DNA of 64,000 bases from Elephas maximus indicus (GCF_024166365.1 NC_064842.1:11069001-11133000), one strand, 5' to 3'. Numbered from the stretch's first letter, positions 33,503 to 45,565 are shown. Notes: generated by a model from the letters alone, not told the origin. Numbers and translations: made by a program.

Positions 33503-34420
33503 CCTGACCTTGTGGGGTTGACTTATTCGCCCAGGAGAGAGATAATAAACAAATAAACAAACCAATGTATAGGTACTGCTTGTGGCAAGTGTCATGAAGG
33601 GACTGACTGAGATTGGGAATCAGAGAGGGTCTACCCATGAAGTCATGTTTAGTCCGAAGCTTGAGGATGAGAAGGAATTAGCCTGGCAAAATTAGCCTGG
33701 GGTGGAGATGTGGTTGGGGACAGCTTTAAGGGAAGGGGCCTGGGGAGTGTCAGCAGGAGGGAACCTGAGAGACCCCTGAGGAGCAGGAGTGGTGGTGAGT
33801 GTGAGGTGCGTGGAGTGGGACCATCATGTCCTGCTGGGTGGCCGGGGGACTCAGTGAGGAACGGGGGAAGAAGACCTGAGCCTTCCAGAAAACGACCAGG
33901 ATTTTAGCAGGAGGATAGGATGGATAAGCTTGGCAGTGAAAGGAAAGCCTCAGGGACAGGAAAGCAAAAGGCCAATTAGAGGCAAGAGGGCTTGGTTGAA
34001 AAACTCCATGTTCAAACCATAACTCTTCCCTTCCTCTCAGACTCAAGCTCCTTACATACAAAGTAAAGATAACAATTGGACTTTGCAGGCTTAGTGTAAG
34101 TAGTCCAGAAAATATATGCAACACACCTGACCCAAGGCAGGCAATTAGTAAATGATGGTTATTAACATTATGTCAGCCAAAAAAAAAAAAAAAAAAAGCC
34201 AACAGGAGAGAAGGAGAGATAAGGTTGCAAAGGCAGTTGGCAGCCTCAGATGACAGGTCCTGAATGCCTAGCTCCGGGAGCTGAGATTTATTCTGTGAAC
34301 AGTGAAGAGCCCCAGATGGTCAGTGAACGCAAGAATGACGTGATTATGGAGATGTTTCCAGAATAACAAAGAGCTGACTAGGACAGAAAGGCTCAGACCA
34401 AACAGCCAGCCGTTGCTGCA
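33503..34420 (-). mobile_element. L2-like LINE, interrupted by MIR
   Basis: Reverse L2 landmarks: GATAATAAACAAATAAAC, GTACTGCTTGTGGCAAGTGT, GAGGAGCAGGAGTGGTG, then after the MIR GAGATTTATTCTGTGAACAG and ATGACGTGATTATGGAG. Diverged. The 33710-33907 frame is not a gene. Confidence 0.55.
33985..34190 (+). mobile_element. MIR SINE with poly(A)
   Basis: ACTCAAGCTCCTTACATAC, AAAGTAAAGATAACAATTGG, GGCAGGCAATTAGTAAATGA, GGTTATTAACATTA follow MIR order. A19 run at about 34180. Confidence 0.6.
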
Positions 34421-34809
34421 AAGTTTCCTCTGACGGAATAGACAGGAAGGGGTGCCAGGGGAGCAGGGCGCTCTGATGTCAAACAGCTTTAGCCTACTTT
34501 AAGTAAAATTCAAATTAACATCAAGAAACTTTCAGTTAGGAGGTGAATAAATGAATGCTGTTTTCATCCTGGGCACTTAACCACGTTTTTATCAAATGTT
34601 TAAGTAAGCTCTCTATGTTAGGTGACAAAATTTAAATGGGATGTGGTCTGCTTCCTCGGGGGGCCGAGCTTCTCCATCAGAGTCCGCACCGTGTGCTAAC
34701 AAAAGGCAAGCCCGCAATTTCATCAGTACCAGTCCAGACATCACCTGGGAGCCCTCTTTGCTGTGAGGGACCATGCCGCTTTCAGGAGTCCGTGCAGACC
34801 TAAGGGAAA
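34421..34809. other. Unassigned sequence
   Basis: No gene recognised. Confidence 0.35.
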
Positions 34810-34810
34810 C

Positions 34811-35017
34811 CCCTCTCTATCAGCCGCCGTTGCCTCCGACTCGAGGTGACCCTGGTGTGTCAAAGTAGAACTGTGCTCCGTACGGTTTTCAGTGGCTGGT
34901 TTTTCAGAGGTAGATCACCAGGCCTTCCCTTCATGGAACCTCTGGGTGAACTGAAACCTCCAACCTTTCAGCTAGCAGTCGAGCGAGTCAGCTGTTTGCA
35001 CCATCCAGGGACTCCCA
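34811..35017 (-). mobile_element. AfroSINE, long type
   Basis: CCGTTGCCTCCGACTCGAGG tail, GTAGATCACCAGGCCTTCCC module, CACCATCCAGGGACTCCC head. Confidence 0.9.
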
Positions 35018-35192
35018 AAGCAGAAAAGGACAGGGTTAATCATTTTGGAATCAAGCCACCTCAAAGTCTCTCAGAGGTTTCTTCTGATATTTAAACACAT
35101 TTTGAGGAGAACAACTTAAATGTACAGAAAGAAAAAAAAATCATTAAAGTTATGTGTTATTAAATTGGGCAGCCATTAAAATTATGTGTTTA

Positions 35193-36640
35193 CAAAATAA
35201 TAAATGTTGGAGAGGCTGTGGAGAGATTGGAACACTTACACACTGCTGGTGGGAATGTAAAATGATACAACCACTTTGGAAATTGATTTGGCGCTTCCTT
35301 AAAAAGCTAGAAATAGAACTACCATACAATCCAGCAATCCCACTTCTTGGAATATATCCTAGAAAAATAAGAGCCTTTACACAAACAGATATATGCACAC
35401 CCATGTTTACTGCAGCACCGTTTACAATAGCAAAAAGATAGAAACAACCAAGGTGCCCATCAACTGATGAATGGATAAATAAATTATGGTATATTCACAC
35501 AATGGAATACTATGCATCAATAAAGAACAGTGAGGAATCTGTGAAACATTTCATAACATGGAGGAACCTGGAAGGCATTATGCTGAGTGAAATTAGTCAG
35601 TTGCAAAAGGACAAATACTGTATGAGACCGCTATTATAAGAACTAAAAAAATAGTTTACAGAGAGAAGAAAATATTCTTTGATGTTTACTAGAGTGGGGA
35701 GGGAGGGAGGGAGAGGGGTTTTCACTAATTAGACAGTAGGTAACTATTTTAGGTGAAGGGAAAGATAACACACAACACAGGACAGGTCAGTACAACTGGA
35801 CTAAACCAAAAACAAAGAAGTTTCCTGAATAAACTGAATGCTGTGAAGGCCAGTGTAGCAGGGGCAGGGGTCTGGGGACCATGGTTTCAGGGGGCATCTA
35901 AGTCAATTGGCATAATAAAATCTATTAAGAAAACATTCTGCATCCCACTTTGGAGAGTGGCGTCTGGGGTCTTAAATGCTAGCAAGCAGCCATCTAAGTT
36001 GCATCAATTGGTCTTAACCCACCTGGATCAAAGGAGAATGAAGAACACCAAGGACACAAGGAGATTATAAGCCCAAGAGACAGAAAGGGCTACATGAACC
36101 AGAGACTACATCATCCTGAGACCAGAAGAACTAGATGGTGCCTGGCTACAACCGATGACTGCCCTGACAGGGAACACAACAGAGAACCCCTGAGGGAGCA
36201 GGAGAGCAGTGGGATGCAGACCCCAAATTCTCATAAAAAGACCAGACTTAATGGTCTGACTGAGACTAGAAGTACCGTAGTGGTCATGGCCCCCAGACCT
36301 TCTGTTGCCCCAGGACAGGAACTATTCCCAAAGCCAACTCTTTAGACATGGATTGGACTGGACAATGGGTTGGAGAGGGATGCTGGTGAGGAGTGAGCTT
36401 CTTGGATCAAGTGGACACTTGAGACTATGTTGGCATCTCCTGCCTGGGGGGAAGATGAGAGGGTAGAGGGGGTTAGAGGCTAGTGGAATGGACACAAAAA
36501 GAGAGAGTGGAGGGAGAGAGCAGGCTGTCTCATTAGGGGGAGAGTAATTGGGAGTGCGTAGCAAGGTGTATATGGGTTTTTGTGTGAGAGACTGACTTGA
36601 TTTGTAAACTTTCACTTAAAGCACAATAAAAATTATTTTT
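35193..36640 (+). mobile_element. L1 3' end (ORF2 C-terminus plus 3' UTR)
   Basis: 5'-truncated L1. The ORF2 end is clear: TTGGAGAGGCTGTGGAGAGA, TGCTGGTGGGAATGTAAAAT, AATCCCACTTCTTGGAATAT, AACAACCAAGGTGCCCATC. A long UTR follows, with a GGGAGGGAGGGAG run and the terminus CTTTCACTTAAAGCACAATA then A-rich. The ORF2 frame at 35154-35441 reads NKCWRGCGEIGTLTHCWWECKMIQPLWKLIW, the typical L1 C-terminal motif. Flanks TTATGTGTTTA / TTGTATGTTTA may be the duplication. Confidence 0.88.
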
Positions 36641-36817
36641 AAAAATTGTATGTTTAAAGATTATATAACACCACAAAGCAATGTTCAATATATATCAAGT
36701 GAATGAAACAGGATAAAACTTATTCATTAGGACATTCATTTTCATAAAAAAAAAGGTAAACATAAAAAGTAGGTATGTGAATAAAGAGTTGAAAGAAAAC
36801 ACATTAAAATTTTAACA

Positions 36818-36864
36818 CCGGTTGCTATGAATAGGAATCGACTCTACAGCAGCGGGTTTACCTA
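36818..36864 (+). mobile_element. AfroSINE/RTE 3' tail fragment
   Basis: GGTTGCTATGAATAGGAATC and CTCTACAGCAGCGGGTTT only. Confidence 0.7.
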
Positions 36865-37221
36865 AGGGCTAAATTTGACCTGCAGATATTTTTTGCTTGC
36901 TCAGCCTTTCCCGTGTTCATAAACGTGAATGTCATCCCACTTTATCCTCTTCTCTTAGAACCCACCAACCTTCCCAGGCAATGAAGTTGTCTCTCATTTA
37001 AGTGTTCAGTTTTGTCCTTGACTTTCACAAACAAGCTTTGCTTTTATCCTTAGGGGGGAAAAGAAAGTTTTCATTAATTAGCATCAATATGTAGTCTGAA
37101 AATTAAACTCAGGATACATGAAAAATTATTCTTTTAATGCCGCTACCCTCTCTGCACCCCCCAGTCCTTGAGTACAAGAAACAGAAGCACACTTTATAGT
37201 GTTTCCTTAGGGGAACCCTCT
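36865..37221. other. Unassigned sequence
   Basis: No gene recognised. Confidence 0.35.
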
Positions 37222-37424
37222 GGAGTCCCTGAAGGGTATAAATAGTTAAGTACTCTGCTGCTAACAGAAAGGTTGGCAGTTCAAATCCACCCAGAGGCAA
37301 CTTGGAACAAAGGCCTCGTGATCTGTCTCGGAAAATTCAGCCACTGAAAGCCCTATGGAGCACAGCTCTGCTCTGAAACACATAGGGTCATCGAGTTGGA
37401 ATTGACTCGACAGCGACTGGTTAT
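37222..37424 (+). mobile_element. AfroSINE, long type
   Basis: TGGAGTCCCTGAAGGGTATA head, TCGTGATCTGTCTCGG module, CATCGAGTTGGAATTGACTC tail. Confidence 0.9.
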
Positions 37425-37645
37425 GAGTGTGACCTGCCCTCCCTAGCTAGCACCTTGCCCCGAAGGCTCTGAACACTCTGGCTTTAATGCCTACGGGACA
37501 GAACCAGGGCTTAAGTTTTATATGTGCACGCTCGTCGGTATTATTTTAAAAAGGAAAATAATGTAACTATTACTCAACAAGTGCAATTTTTGGATACAAA
37601 CAACTTTCAAAATACTGATTCCTTTGTTTTATTTTTTTTTATTTT

Positions 37646-37676
37646 GTGTGTGTGTGTCTGTGTCTGTGTGTGCGCG
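37646..37676. repeat. TG-rich microsatellite
   Basis: TGTGTGTGTGTGTCTGTGTC pattern. Confidence 0.88.
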
Positions 37677-38345
37677 CTTTAGGTGAAGGTTTACAGAGCA
37701 AATTAGTTTCTCTTTAAATAATTAATATACACAGTGTTTTGTGACATTGGTTGCCAACCTTGTGACATGTCAATACTCTCCCCTTCTCACACTTGGGTTC
37801 CCTATTTCCATTCATCCAGTTTTCCTGTCCCCTCCTGCCTTCTCATCCTTGCACCTGGTCTGGTGTGCCCATTCAGTTTTGTGTACATGGTTGAGCTATA
37901 TGTATGATTGTTTGTTTCATGGGCCTGTCTAATCTTTGGCTGAAGGGTAAACCTCAGGAGTGACCTCAGTGCTGAGTTAAATGGGTGTCCTGGGGCTATA
38001 GTCTCCTGGTTTTTTCCAGTCTCTGTCAGACCAGTAAGTCTGGTCTTTTTTTGTGAGTTTGAATTTTGTTCTACACTTTTCTCGAGCTCTGTCCAGGACC
38101 CTCTACTGTGATCCCTGTCAGAGCAGTGGTGGTAGCAGGGCACCATCTTAGTTGTGCTGGACTCAGTCTGGTGGAGGCTGTGGTAGTTGTGGTCCATTAG
38201 TCCTTTGGACTAATCTTTCCCTTGTGTCTTTAGTTTTCTTCATTCTCCCTTGCTCCAGACAGGCTGGAACGAGTAGATGTATCTTAGATGGCTTCTCACA
38301 AGCTTTTAAGATCCCAGATGCGACTCATCAAATCAGGCTGTAGAA
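37677..38345 (-). mobile_element. L1 3' UTR (elephant-type)
   Basis: Reverse strand matches the UTR of the L1 at 35.8-36.6 kb by order of blocks: AGCAGCCATCTAAG-like text near 38290, a CAGAGACTGGAAA block near 38015, and a terminal TTTGCTCTGTAAACCTTCAC at 37680-37700. Open frames on either strand are incidental. Confidence 0.75.
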
Positions 38346-38695
38346 CACAAAATACAGACTCCTTCGTGTGAGGGAAATAAAAGCAGTGTTCAGTGGAGAA
38401 ACTTTCAGTAACATTTATTTAATCCAAGCCCCTCATATTACAAACGGGAAAATTGACAACCAAAGAAATAACATAGTATTTCAAACCAGATTTGGTTAAA
38501 TGAAATGCAGGATATAATAGCTAACACCCAGGGTTTGCCCGTTTATGTTGCATTCTCATTAGATAGACTCCTCCAGCCCCTACAACCTATGCAGTGGGTG
38601 ATGTTTCTACCACACTACATCTATTTCTGCCGATGTGCACAGTATCAAAATATGTTAGAGGAAATTTATAGAAACACAAGATAGAGACCTTAGAG
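38346..38695. other. Unassigned sequence, possibly MIR-like at 38415-38500
   Basis: No gene recognised. Confidence 0.35.
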
Positions 38696-38830
38696 ATCAC
38701 CTAGTCCAATGTCCTCATTTTATGAGCAAGGAAACTGGAGTCCTGGCATATTTGATGAATAACCCGATTTGCGCAGCTTCTAGGACTAAAATTTTAAACT
38801 CTTGGCTCTATGCCCAGTGATCTTTCATCA
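38696..38830 (-). mobile_element. MIR SINE
   Basis: TCCTCATTTTATGAGCAAGG and AAACTGGAGTCCTGGCAT match the reverse MIR core. Diverged. Confidence 0.5.
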
Positions 38831-39072
38831 CATCTTACTCCCTTCATGTGTGAACTGAAATATCACCTGAATTAAATAACTAAAAGTCTGATTCGATAAA
38901 GTAGGATATTATTTACTAAATCAGGAAAGCCAGCATTGAGCACGTGAAGGACATACTTTAAAATCTCACACCAAGGACTTCTGGTGAATAAAAATGGACA
39001 ACTAATGACATTTTTTATTCTATTTCTTGAAATAACACAATACTAAATCCTACTCAAAAATAAATCACCAAA

Positions 39073-39275
39073 GCCAAAACCCGTTGCCATCCAGTTGATT
39101 TCAACTCATAGTGACCCTGTAGGACAGAGTAGAACTGCCCCGTAGGGTTTCCAAGTCCATAATCTTTATGGAAGCAGACTGCCACATCTCTCTCCCATAG
39201 AGCAGCTGGTGGGGTCTAACCGCCAGCCTTGCTGTTAGCAACCGAGCACTTAACCACTGCACCACCAGGGCTCCT
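39073..39275 (-). mobile_element. AfroSINE, intermediate type
   Basis: AAAACCCGTTGCCATCCAGT tail, AATCTTTATGGAAGCAGACT module, CACTGCACCACCAGGGCTCC head. Confidence 0.92.
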
Positions 39276-39382
39276 GAATAGCCCTATATCTCATAAATAA
39301 TTGAATTTAATGATTGACTGTGAAGTTAAAAACCTTCCTACAAGAAAACCTCAGACACAAAATGTTTCATTGGTGAATACTA

Positions 39383-39683
39383 GGGGTCAGTAAACTAAAA
39401 ACCATGAGCCAAATCTGGTCCACTCTCTGCTTTTTACAGCCCACGAGCAAAGAAAGCTTTTACCGTTTTTAAATGGTTGCAAAAAAAAAAGTCAAAAGAA
39501 GAATAATATTTCCTGGCATTTGAAACTTATATGTAATTTAAATTTCAGAGATCATAAATAAAATTTTATAGAAACACAGCCATGCCCATTCATTTATGTA
39601 TTGTGGGTGGCTGCTTTCAAGCAGCCCTGACAGTGTTAAGTAGAGTGACAGAAGCGGGTGGTCCACAAAGCCCAGACTTTTCC
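39383..39683. mobile_element. hAT-Charlie MITE
   Basis: Starts TAGGGGTCAGTAAACT, then GAGCCAAATCTGGTCCAC, AATGGTTGCAAAAAAAAAAG, AAGAAGAATAATATTTCC, CATAAATAAAATTTTATAGA, and CTGCTTTCAAGC. About 300 bp. The right terminus is incomplete. Confidence 0.75.
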
Positions 39684-39739
39684 TATAGTGTTCTTTACAG
39701 AAGCAGTGTAGTTACCCTTAGACTCTACCAGTTAAGGAA

Positions 39740-40048
39740 TAATTAATAACAACCTTATGCAACTTTGGTAGAACAAAGAAGAGGAGGGAACACTTCTCAA
39801 CTTGTTTTATGTAGCAAGCATTGCTTTGATACCAAAACCAAATGAAGGCATTAAAAAAATAGAGAGAGACCAATATCCCTCAGGAATATAGGTGCAAAAA
39901 TACTTTAAATTTTTTTAGCAAATTGAATTCAGCCACTTGGTCAATTAATCATGACCAGGTTAAATTGATCCCAGAGATGTACGGTTGGTTTAATGTTCAA
40001 AACTCTGTTGATGTGCTTCACATATTAACAAACTAAAAAACGAAAGCC
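39740..40048 (+). mobile_element. Old L1 ORF2 fragment (left side of RTE insertion)
   Basis: AAGAAGAGGAGGGAACACTT, TTGATACCAAAACCAAATG, GACCAATATCCCTCAGGAAT, CACATATTAACAAACT: the RT region of ORF2. Confidence 0.75.
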
Positions 40049-40054
40049 ACATGT

Positions 40055-43000
40055 CATTGTTAGGTGCCCTCGAGTCAGCTCCAACTCACAGCTAACCTAT
40101 GTACAGGAGAACAAAACACTGACCGGCCCTGAGCCGTCCTCACAATCACTGTTATGCTTAAGCCCATTGTTGCAGCTACTGTGTCAATCCATCTCATTGA
40201 GGGTCTTCCTCTTTTTCGCTGGCCCCCTACTTTACCAAGCATGATGTCCTTCTCCAGGGGCTGATCCCTTCTGACAACATGTCCAAAGTGTCTGAGATGT
40301 AGTCTCATCATCCTTGCTTCTAAGGAGCATTTTGGTTGCACTTCCGAGACAGATTTGTTCTTTCTTTTAGCAGTCCATGGTATATTCAATATTCTTCGCC
40401 AACACCGCAATTCAAAGGTGTCAATTCTTCTTCGGTCTTCCTTATTCATCGTCCAGCTTTCACATGCATATGATGCGATTGAAAATACGATGGCTTGGGT
40501 CAGGTGCACCTTAGTCTTCAGGGTGACATCTTTGCTTTTCAATACTTTAAAGAGGCCTTTCCCAGCAGATTTGCCCAATGCAGGCATCTTCCGATTTCTT
40601 GACTGCTGCTCCCGTGTGTGCTGATATGGATCCAAGTAAAATGAAATCTTTGACAACTTCAACCGTTTCCCTGTTTATCATGATGTTGTTTATTGGTCCA
40701 GTGGTGAGGATTTTTGTTTTCTTTATGTTGAGGTGTAATCCATACTGAAGGCTGTATGATCTTTGTCAGTAAGTGCTTCAAGTCCTCTTCACTTTCAGAA
40801 AGAAAGGTTGTGTCATCTGCATAATGCAGGTCGTTAATTAGTCTTCCTCCAATTCTGATGCCAAGTTCTTCTTCATATTGTCTAGCTTCTTGGATTATTT
40901 GCTCAGCATACAGACTGAATAGGTATGGTGAAAGGATACAATCCGGACGCACACCTTTCCTGACTTTAAACCATGCAGTATCCCCTTTTTCTGTTCGAAT
41001 GACTGCCTTTTGATCTATGTACAGGTTCCTCATGAGTACAATTAAGCATTCTGGTATTCCCATTCTACACAATGTTATCTATAATTTGTTATGATCCACA
41101 AGAGTCGAATGCCTTTGCATAGTCAATAAACATAGGTAAACATCTTTCTGGTATTTTCTGCTTTCAGCCAGGATCCATCTGACATCAGCAATGATATCCC
41201 TGCTTCCACGTCCTCTTCTGAATCTGGCTTGATTTTGGGGGAGTTTCCTTCGATATACTGCTGCAGCTGCTTTTGAATGTTTAATATTAATGATATTGTT
41301 CAATAATTTCCACATTCGATGGGATCGCCTTTCTTGAGAATAGGCATAAATACAGATCTCTTCCAGTTAGCTGGCCAGGTAAGTTGTCTTCCAAATTTCT
41401 TGACACAGATGAGTGAGTACTTTCAGTGCTGCATCCGTTTGTTGAAACATTTCAATTGGTATTTGGTCAATTCCCGGAGCCTTGTTATTTGCTAATGCCT
41501 TCAGTGCGGCTTGGACTTCTTCCTTCAGAACCATTGGTTCCTGCTGACATGGTACCTCCTAAAATGGTTGAATGTCAACCAAATCTTTTTGGTATAATGA
41601 CGCTGTGTATTCCTTCCATCTTCTTTTGATGCGTCCTGTGTCATTTAATATTTTCCCTATAGAATCCTTCAATAATGCAACTCAAGGCTTGAATTTTTCT
41701 TCAGTTCTTTCAGCTTGAGAAATGCTGAGTGTGTTCTTCCCTTTTGGTTTTCCATCTCCAGGTCTTTGAGCATGTCATTATAATACTTTACTTTGTCTTC
41801 TCCAGCAGCCCTTTGAAATATTATGTTTAGCTCTTTTACTTCATCATTTCTTCCTTTGGCTTTAGCTACTTGACACTTAAGAGCAAGTTTCAGAGTCTGT
41901 TCTGACATCCATTTTGGTCATTTCTTTCTTTCCAATCTTTTCAAAGACTTTCTGCTTTCTTCATGTATGATGTCCTTCCACAACTTGTCTGATATTCAGT
42001 CATTATTGTTCAATGCGTCAAATTTATTTTTGAGATGGTCTCTAAATTCGGGTGGGATATACTGAAGTTCGTACTTTGGCTCTCATCGACTTGTTCTAAT
42101 TTTCTTCAGTTTCAACTTGAACTTGCATATAAGCAGTTGATGGTCTGATTCGCAGTTGGCCCCTGGCCTTGTTCTGACTGATGATACTGAGTTTTTCCAT
42201 TGTCTTTTCCCACAGAAATAGTCTATTTGATTCCTGTGTATTCCATCTAGTGTGTACAGTCGTCGTTTATGTTGGTGAAAAAAGCTACTTGCAATGAAGA
42301 AGTCGTGGGTCTTGCAAAATTCAATCATGCTATCTCCGGCATTGTTTCTATCACTAAGGCCATGTTTTCCAACTACCGATCCTTCTTCTTTGTTTCCAAT
42401 GTTCGAATTCCAATCACCAGTAATTATAAGTACATCCGGATTGCAAGTTCAGTCAATATCAGACTGCAGAAGTTGGGAAAAATCTTCAATTTCCTCATCT
42501 TTTGGCTTTAGTGGTTGGTGCGTGAATTTGAATAATAGTCCTATTAACTGGTCTTCCTTGTAGGCATATGGATATTATCCTATCACTGACAGCTTTTCAG
42601 GATAGATCTTGAAATGTTCTTTATGACGATGAATGCAACGCCATTCCTCTTCAAGTTGTCATTCCTGCATAGTAGACCATATGATTGTCAGTTTCAAAAT
42701 GACTAATACCAGCCCATTTCAGCTCACCAATACCTAGAATACTGATCTTTATGTGTTCCATTTCAGTTTTGGCAATTTCCAATTTTCCGAGATTCATACT
42801 TCATACACTTCAGGTTCTGATTATTAATGGATGTTTGCAGCTATTTCTTCTCATTTGGAGTCATGCCACATCAGTAAATGAGGGTCCTGAAAGCTTGACT
42901 CCATTCACGTCATTGAGGTCAACTCTACTTTGAGGAGGCAGCTCTTCCCCAGTGGTATGTTAGTGCCTTCCAACATGAGGGTCTCATCTTCCCGCACTAT

Positions 43001-43222
43001 GTCAGACAGTGTTCCGCTACTATTCATGATACATTCACTGGGTAGTTCTTTCAGAAGTAGACTGCTGGGTCCTTCTTCCTAGGCTGCCTTAGTCTGGAAG
43101 CTCAGCTGAAACCTGTCAACCATGGGTGACCCTGCTGGTATCTGAATACCAGTGGCATAGCTTCCAGCATCACAGCAACACACAAGCCCCCACAGTACGA
43201 CAAACTGACAGACGAGTGGGGA
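40055..43222 (-). mobile_element. Nearly full-length RTE-clade LINE (copy 2)
   Basis: About 3.17 kb antisense. The 3' end is at the left (GTTAGGTGCCCTCGAGTCAG). The 5' end is at the right, where the reverse strand begins with CTCGTCTGTCAGTTTGTC as in the short RTE derivatives. Contains the 5' leader, endonuclease, RT and C-terminal domain in one piece. ACATGT at 40049-40054 and 43223-43228 may be a target-site duplication. It lies in older L1 sequence. Confidence 0.92.
40075..42930 (-). pseudogene. RTE ORF pseudogene (copy 2)
   Basis: Best-preserved RTE coding remnant in the window. From its 5' side: the endonuclease N-terminus (GELKWAGISHFETDNHMVYY region, near 42660-42740), 42083-42328 (MIEFCKTHDFFIASSFFHQHKRRLYT), 41669-41908, the RT blocks at 41079-41315 (ARFRRGRGSRDIIADVRWILAES), 40659-41072 with the intact catalytic turn HYADDTTFLSES, and 40075-40662 with the C-terminal RRIDTFELRCWRRILNIPW and GHVVRRDQPLEKDIML blocks. 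At least four frame changes or stops separate these. Not translatable as one protein. Confidence 0.88.
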
Positions 43223-43235
43223 ACATGTATATAAG

Positions 43236-43315
43236 GTTATTGAAAATGTCATGGCTTGGGTCAGGCACACCTTAGTCCTCAAAGTGACATCTTTGTTTTT
43301 TAACACTTTAAAGAG
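43236..43315 (-). mobile_element. Second antisense RTE fragment next to the RTE 5' end
   Basis: CATGGCTTGGGTCAGGCACA and CACTTTAAAGAG match the reverse of the RTE C-terminal coding region (compare 40490-40555), although the neighbouring copy at this point is at its 5' end. Confidence 0.8.
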
Positions 43316-44005
43316 ATATTCACTATAATATTCATTAGAAAAGCCAAAATTTAAATGACTAATAATACTAAGTGTTGGCGAGGATGTGGAACAGGTAGAA
43401 CTCACAGATATTGCTGGTGGGACTGCAAAATGAAAGTCATTTTGGACAATAGTTTGGAATTTCTTATAAAGTTAAATATACCCTTACCGTATGATGAGAT
43501 ATCTCACTCTCAGATACTTACCCAAGAGAAAGGAAAACGTATGTCCTCACAAAAAGCTGAACATTTTTAGCAGCTTTATTCGTAATAGCTCAAAACTAGA
43601 AACAATCCAACTATCTCTAAACTAGTGAATGAATAAACAGAATGCGGTATAGCCATACAGCGAAATAGCAATGTGAAACAGAAAGGAAAGAATGACTGAT
43701 AAAATAGCTTGGATTAATCTCAAAAGCATTGTGAAAGATGAAAAGAAACCATATACAAAGGTTATAGAAATTCTCACAACGACAAACTAACAGAAAAGTG
43801 CACAGTAGTTGCCAGGGGCCTCAGCTGGGTGGCAAGGACTGCCTGCAAAGGGGCTCAAGGGAATATAAAGATGGGTATGGTCTTTATCTTGACTGTGGCA
43901 ATGGTTTCATGAATGTATACATTTGTCGAAACTCATCAAAATGCACACTTACAATTGGTGAGTTTTATTGAATATAAATTACACCTCTATAAGGCAATTT
44001 AAAAA
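43316..44005 (+). mobile_element. Old L1 3' end (right side of RTE insertion)
   Basis: AAGTGTTGGCGAGGATGTGG, TTGCTGGTGGGACTGCAAAA, GTTGCCAGGGGCCTCAGCTG, GTGGCAATGGTTTCATGAAT, AAACTCATCAAAATGCACAC, with an A-rich end. The ORF2 middle, between 40048 and here, is missing from the host. Confidence 0.75.
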
Positions 44006-44776
44006 TAGTTAATTTTGAGCCCCCTTTTATTAATTTATATTTTCTTCATTTCTTTTTTGTTCCTTCCTCTCTTCTCTTCTTCTTGTGTATATGTATTGAG
44101 AGATACCTGGGTGCTATTCAACCATTTTAATGAAGGTTATTTTGGGGCAGCAAGTGTTAGGCAATTTATTTTCATTTTTGTATTTTTTGACTTTTTTTTA
44201 TAATTCATGCTTATTTTTATAGAACATTAGCGGCAGTATTTTTCAAAACAAAATAAAATTGAATGGATGGCTGACACAAGGACTATAGGCATGGCTGAAA
44301 TGCTGGGCATGGTTATCTCTTGATACTGTTCTCAAAATAAATACTAACTGAAAGGAAACCTTAAGTCAATAAAATTATTTGGATTTTTTACAACTTTATA
44401 GAAAGCCCTCAGCTGAGTATTTGTGGAGTTATTGAAAATATTCTCAGTAAGCATAGTAATATGGGCTATATAGAAATCTTTATTCTCATTAATTAATCAG
44501 TAAAATGATTGTTCTAAGGAATTGAGATTCAGATAAGCAGAAGGATTAGAAGGGATCAAGTGCATGTGGTTTTTCTGAACACAAAAGAAAATATGTCCTT
44601 CAGAAGGTTATTTTGGATGATGAATGGGCTATAAGTTAGAATAGAAAGACTGCAACCACAGAAGGTAGGCCTCTGTAAGACCAAAGCGTTTTTGTCTTCA
44701 TTATAAAGGCACTTAGAACAATTTGTAAAAGTTTTAAATACAAATATGGCATAAATGGCAGAACATTTCTGAATAA
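44006..44776. other. AT-rich unassigned sequence
   Basis: No gene recognised. Confidence 0.4.
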
Positions 44777-44938
44777 GGAGCCATGGTGATGTAGCGGTTA
44801 AGAGCTTCACTGATAACCAAACGGTACACAGTTTGAATCCACCAGCCACTACTTGGAAACCATACGGGGCAGTTCTACTGTGCCCTATAGGGTCACTATG
44901 AGTTGGAAATGACTCTATGGTAGTGGGTTTGGTTGTGG
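44777..44938 (+). mobile_element. AfroSINE, short type
   Basis: AGGAGCCATGGTGATGTAGC head, GGGTCACTATGAGTTGGAAA tail. Flanks CATTTCTGAATA / CATTCTGAATA. Confidence 0.92.
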
Positions 44939-45139
44939 TTTGGCATTCTGAATAAAATCTGTAAGGTGAACTTAAGCATGAAAAGACTAAAGTCACAGAG
45001 GGCAGTAACAAAGCTCTTATGAAGTTTAGGTATGAACGAAGAGGAACTAGGATAAAGTCGTGTTTTTGGACTTGTTTTCTGCCTTCAGGGGTTGACAAAT
45101 CCTGGGATGAAAGGACTGACACATATGAAAAAAGTGAGC

Positions 45140-45300
45140 CATTTTATAACAGAATTAAGTAAACAAGTAGTCCCAGAGATCAATGAAGGGTAAAAGAGTG
45201 AGGAAAGCTTCATGGAGGTAGTCAGATTTAATTTGGGCCTTGAAGAATAGAATTGAAATGTAGGCATTTGTATAATTACGAGAAGGAAAAACACTAGGTA
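45140..45300 (-). mobile_element. L2-like fragment
   Basis: GAGGAAAGCTTCATGGAGGT and ATTTGGGCCTTGAAGAATAG are typical of reverse L2-like sequence. Short and diverged. Confidence 0.4.
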
Positions 45301-45409
45301 AGCATTACTATGACACCCTAACTCTCAAATATTCAAAGAAGAAAGTTTTGTGCTGATTTTATTCTGCAAGAAGTATGACAGGTAAATGTTCATGAAGATG
45401 TTTACAGAG

Positions 45410-45565
45410 TAAACCTTGGAACCTATGAATGTGCTACCTTACCTGGCAAAAGGCAGATGGGATTAATATTAAAGACGTTGAGATGTGGCCATTATCCTGG
45501 ATTATGTAGTGGATCTAATCTAATCACATCAGTGCTTACAGTCCTGTAGGAGTCTGACGTGCATC
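45410..45565 (+). mobile_element. MLT1-like LTR fragment
   Basis: CCTTGGAACCTATGAATGTG, CTGGCAAAAGGCAGATGGGA, TTATCCTGGATTATGTAGTG follow MLT1 LTR order. Confidence 0.6.

Noticed and set aside
33710..34124. GC-rich overlapping frames on both strands
   Set aside because: The sequence follows reverse L2 order. The frames reflect base composition.
40075..40662. 195-codon frame as an intact gene
   Set aside because: It is the C-terminal block of a decayed RTE ORF, continuous with frame-shifted RT blocks to its right.
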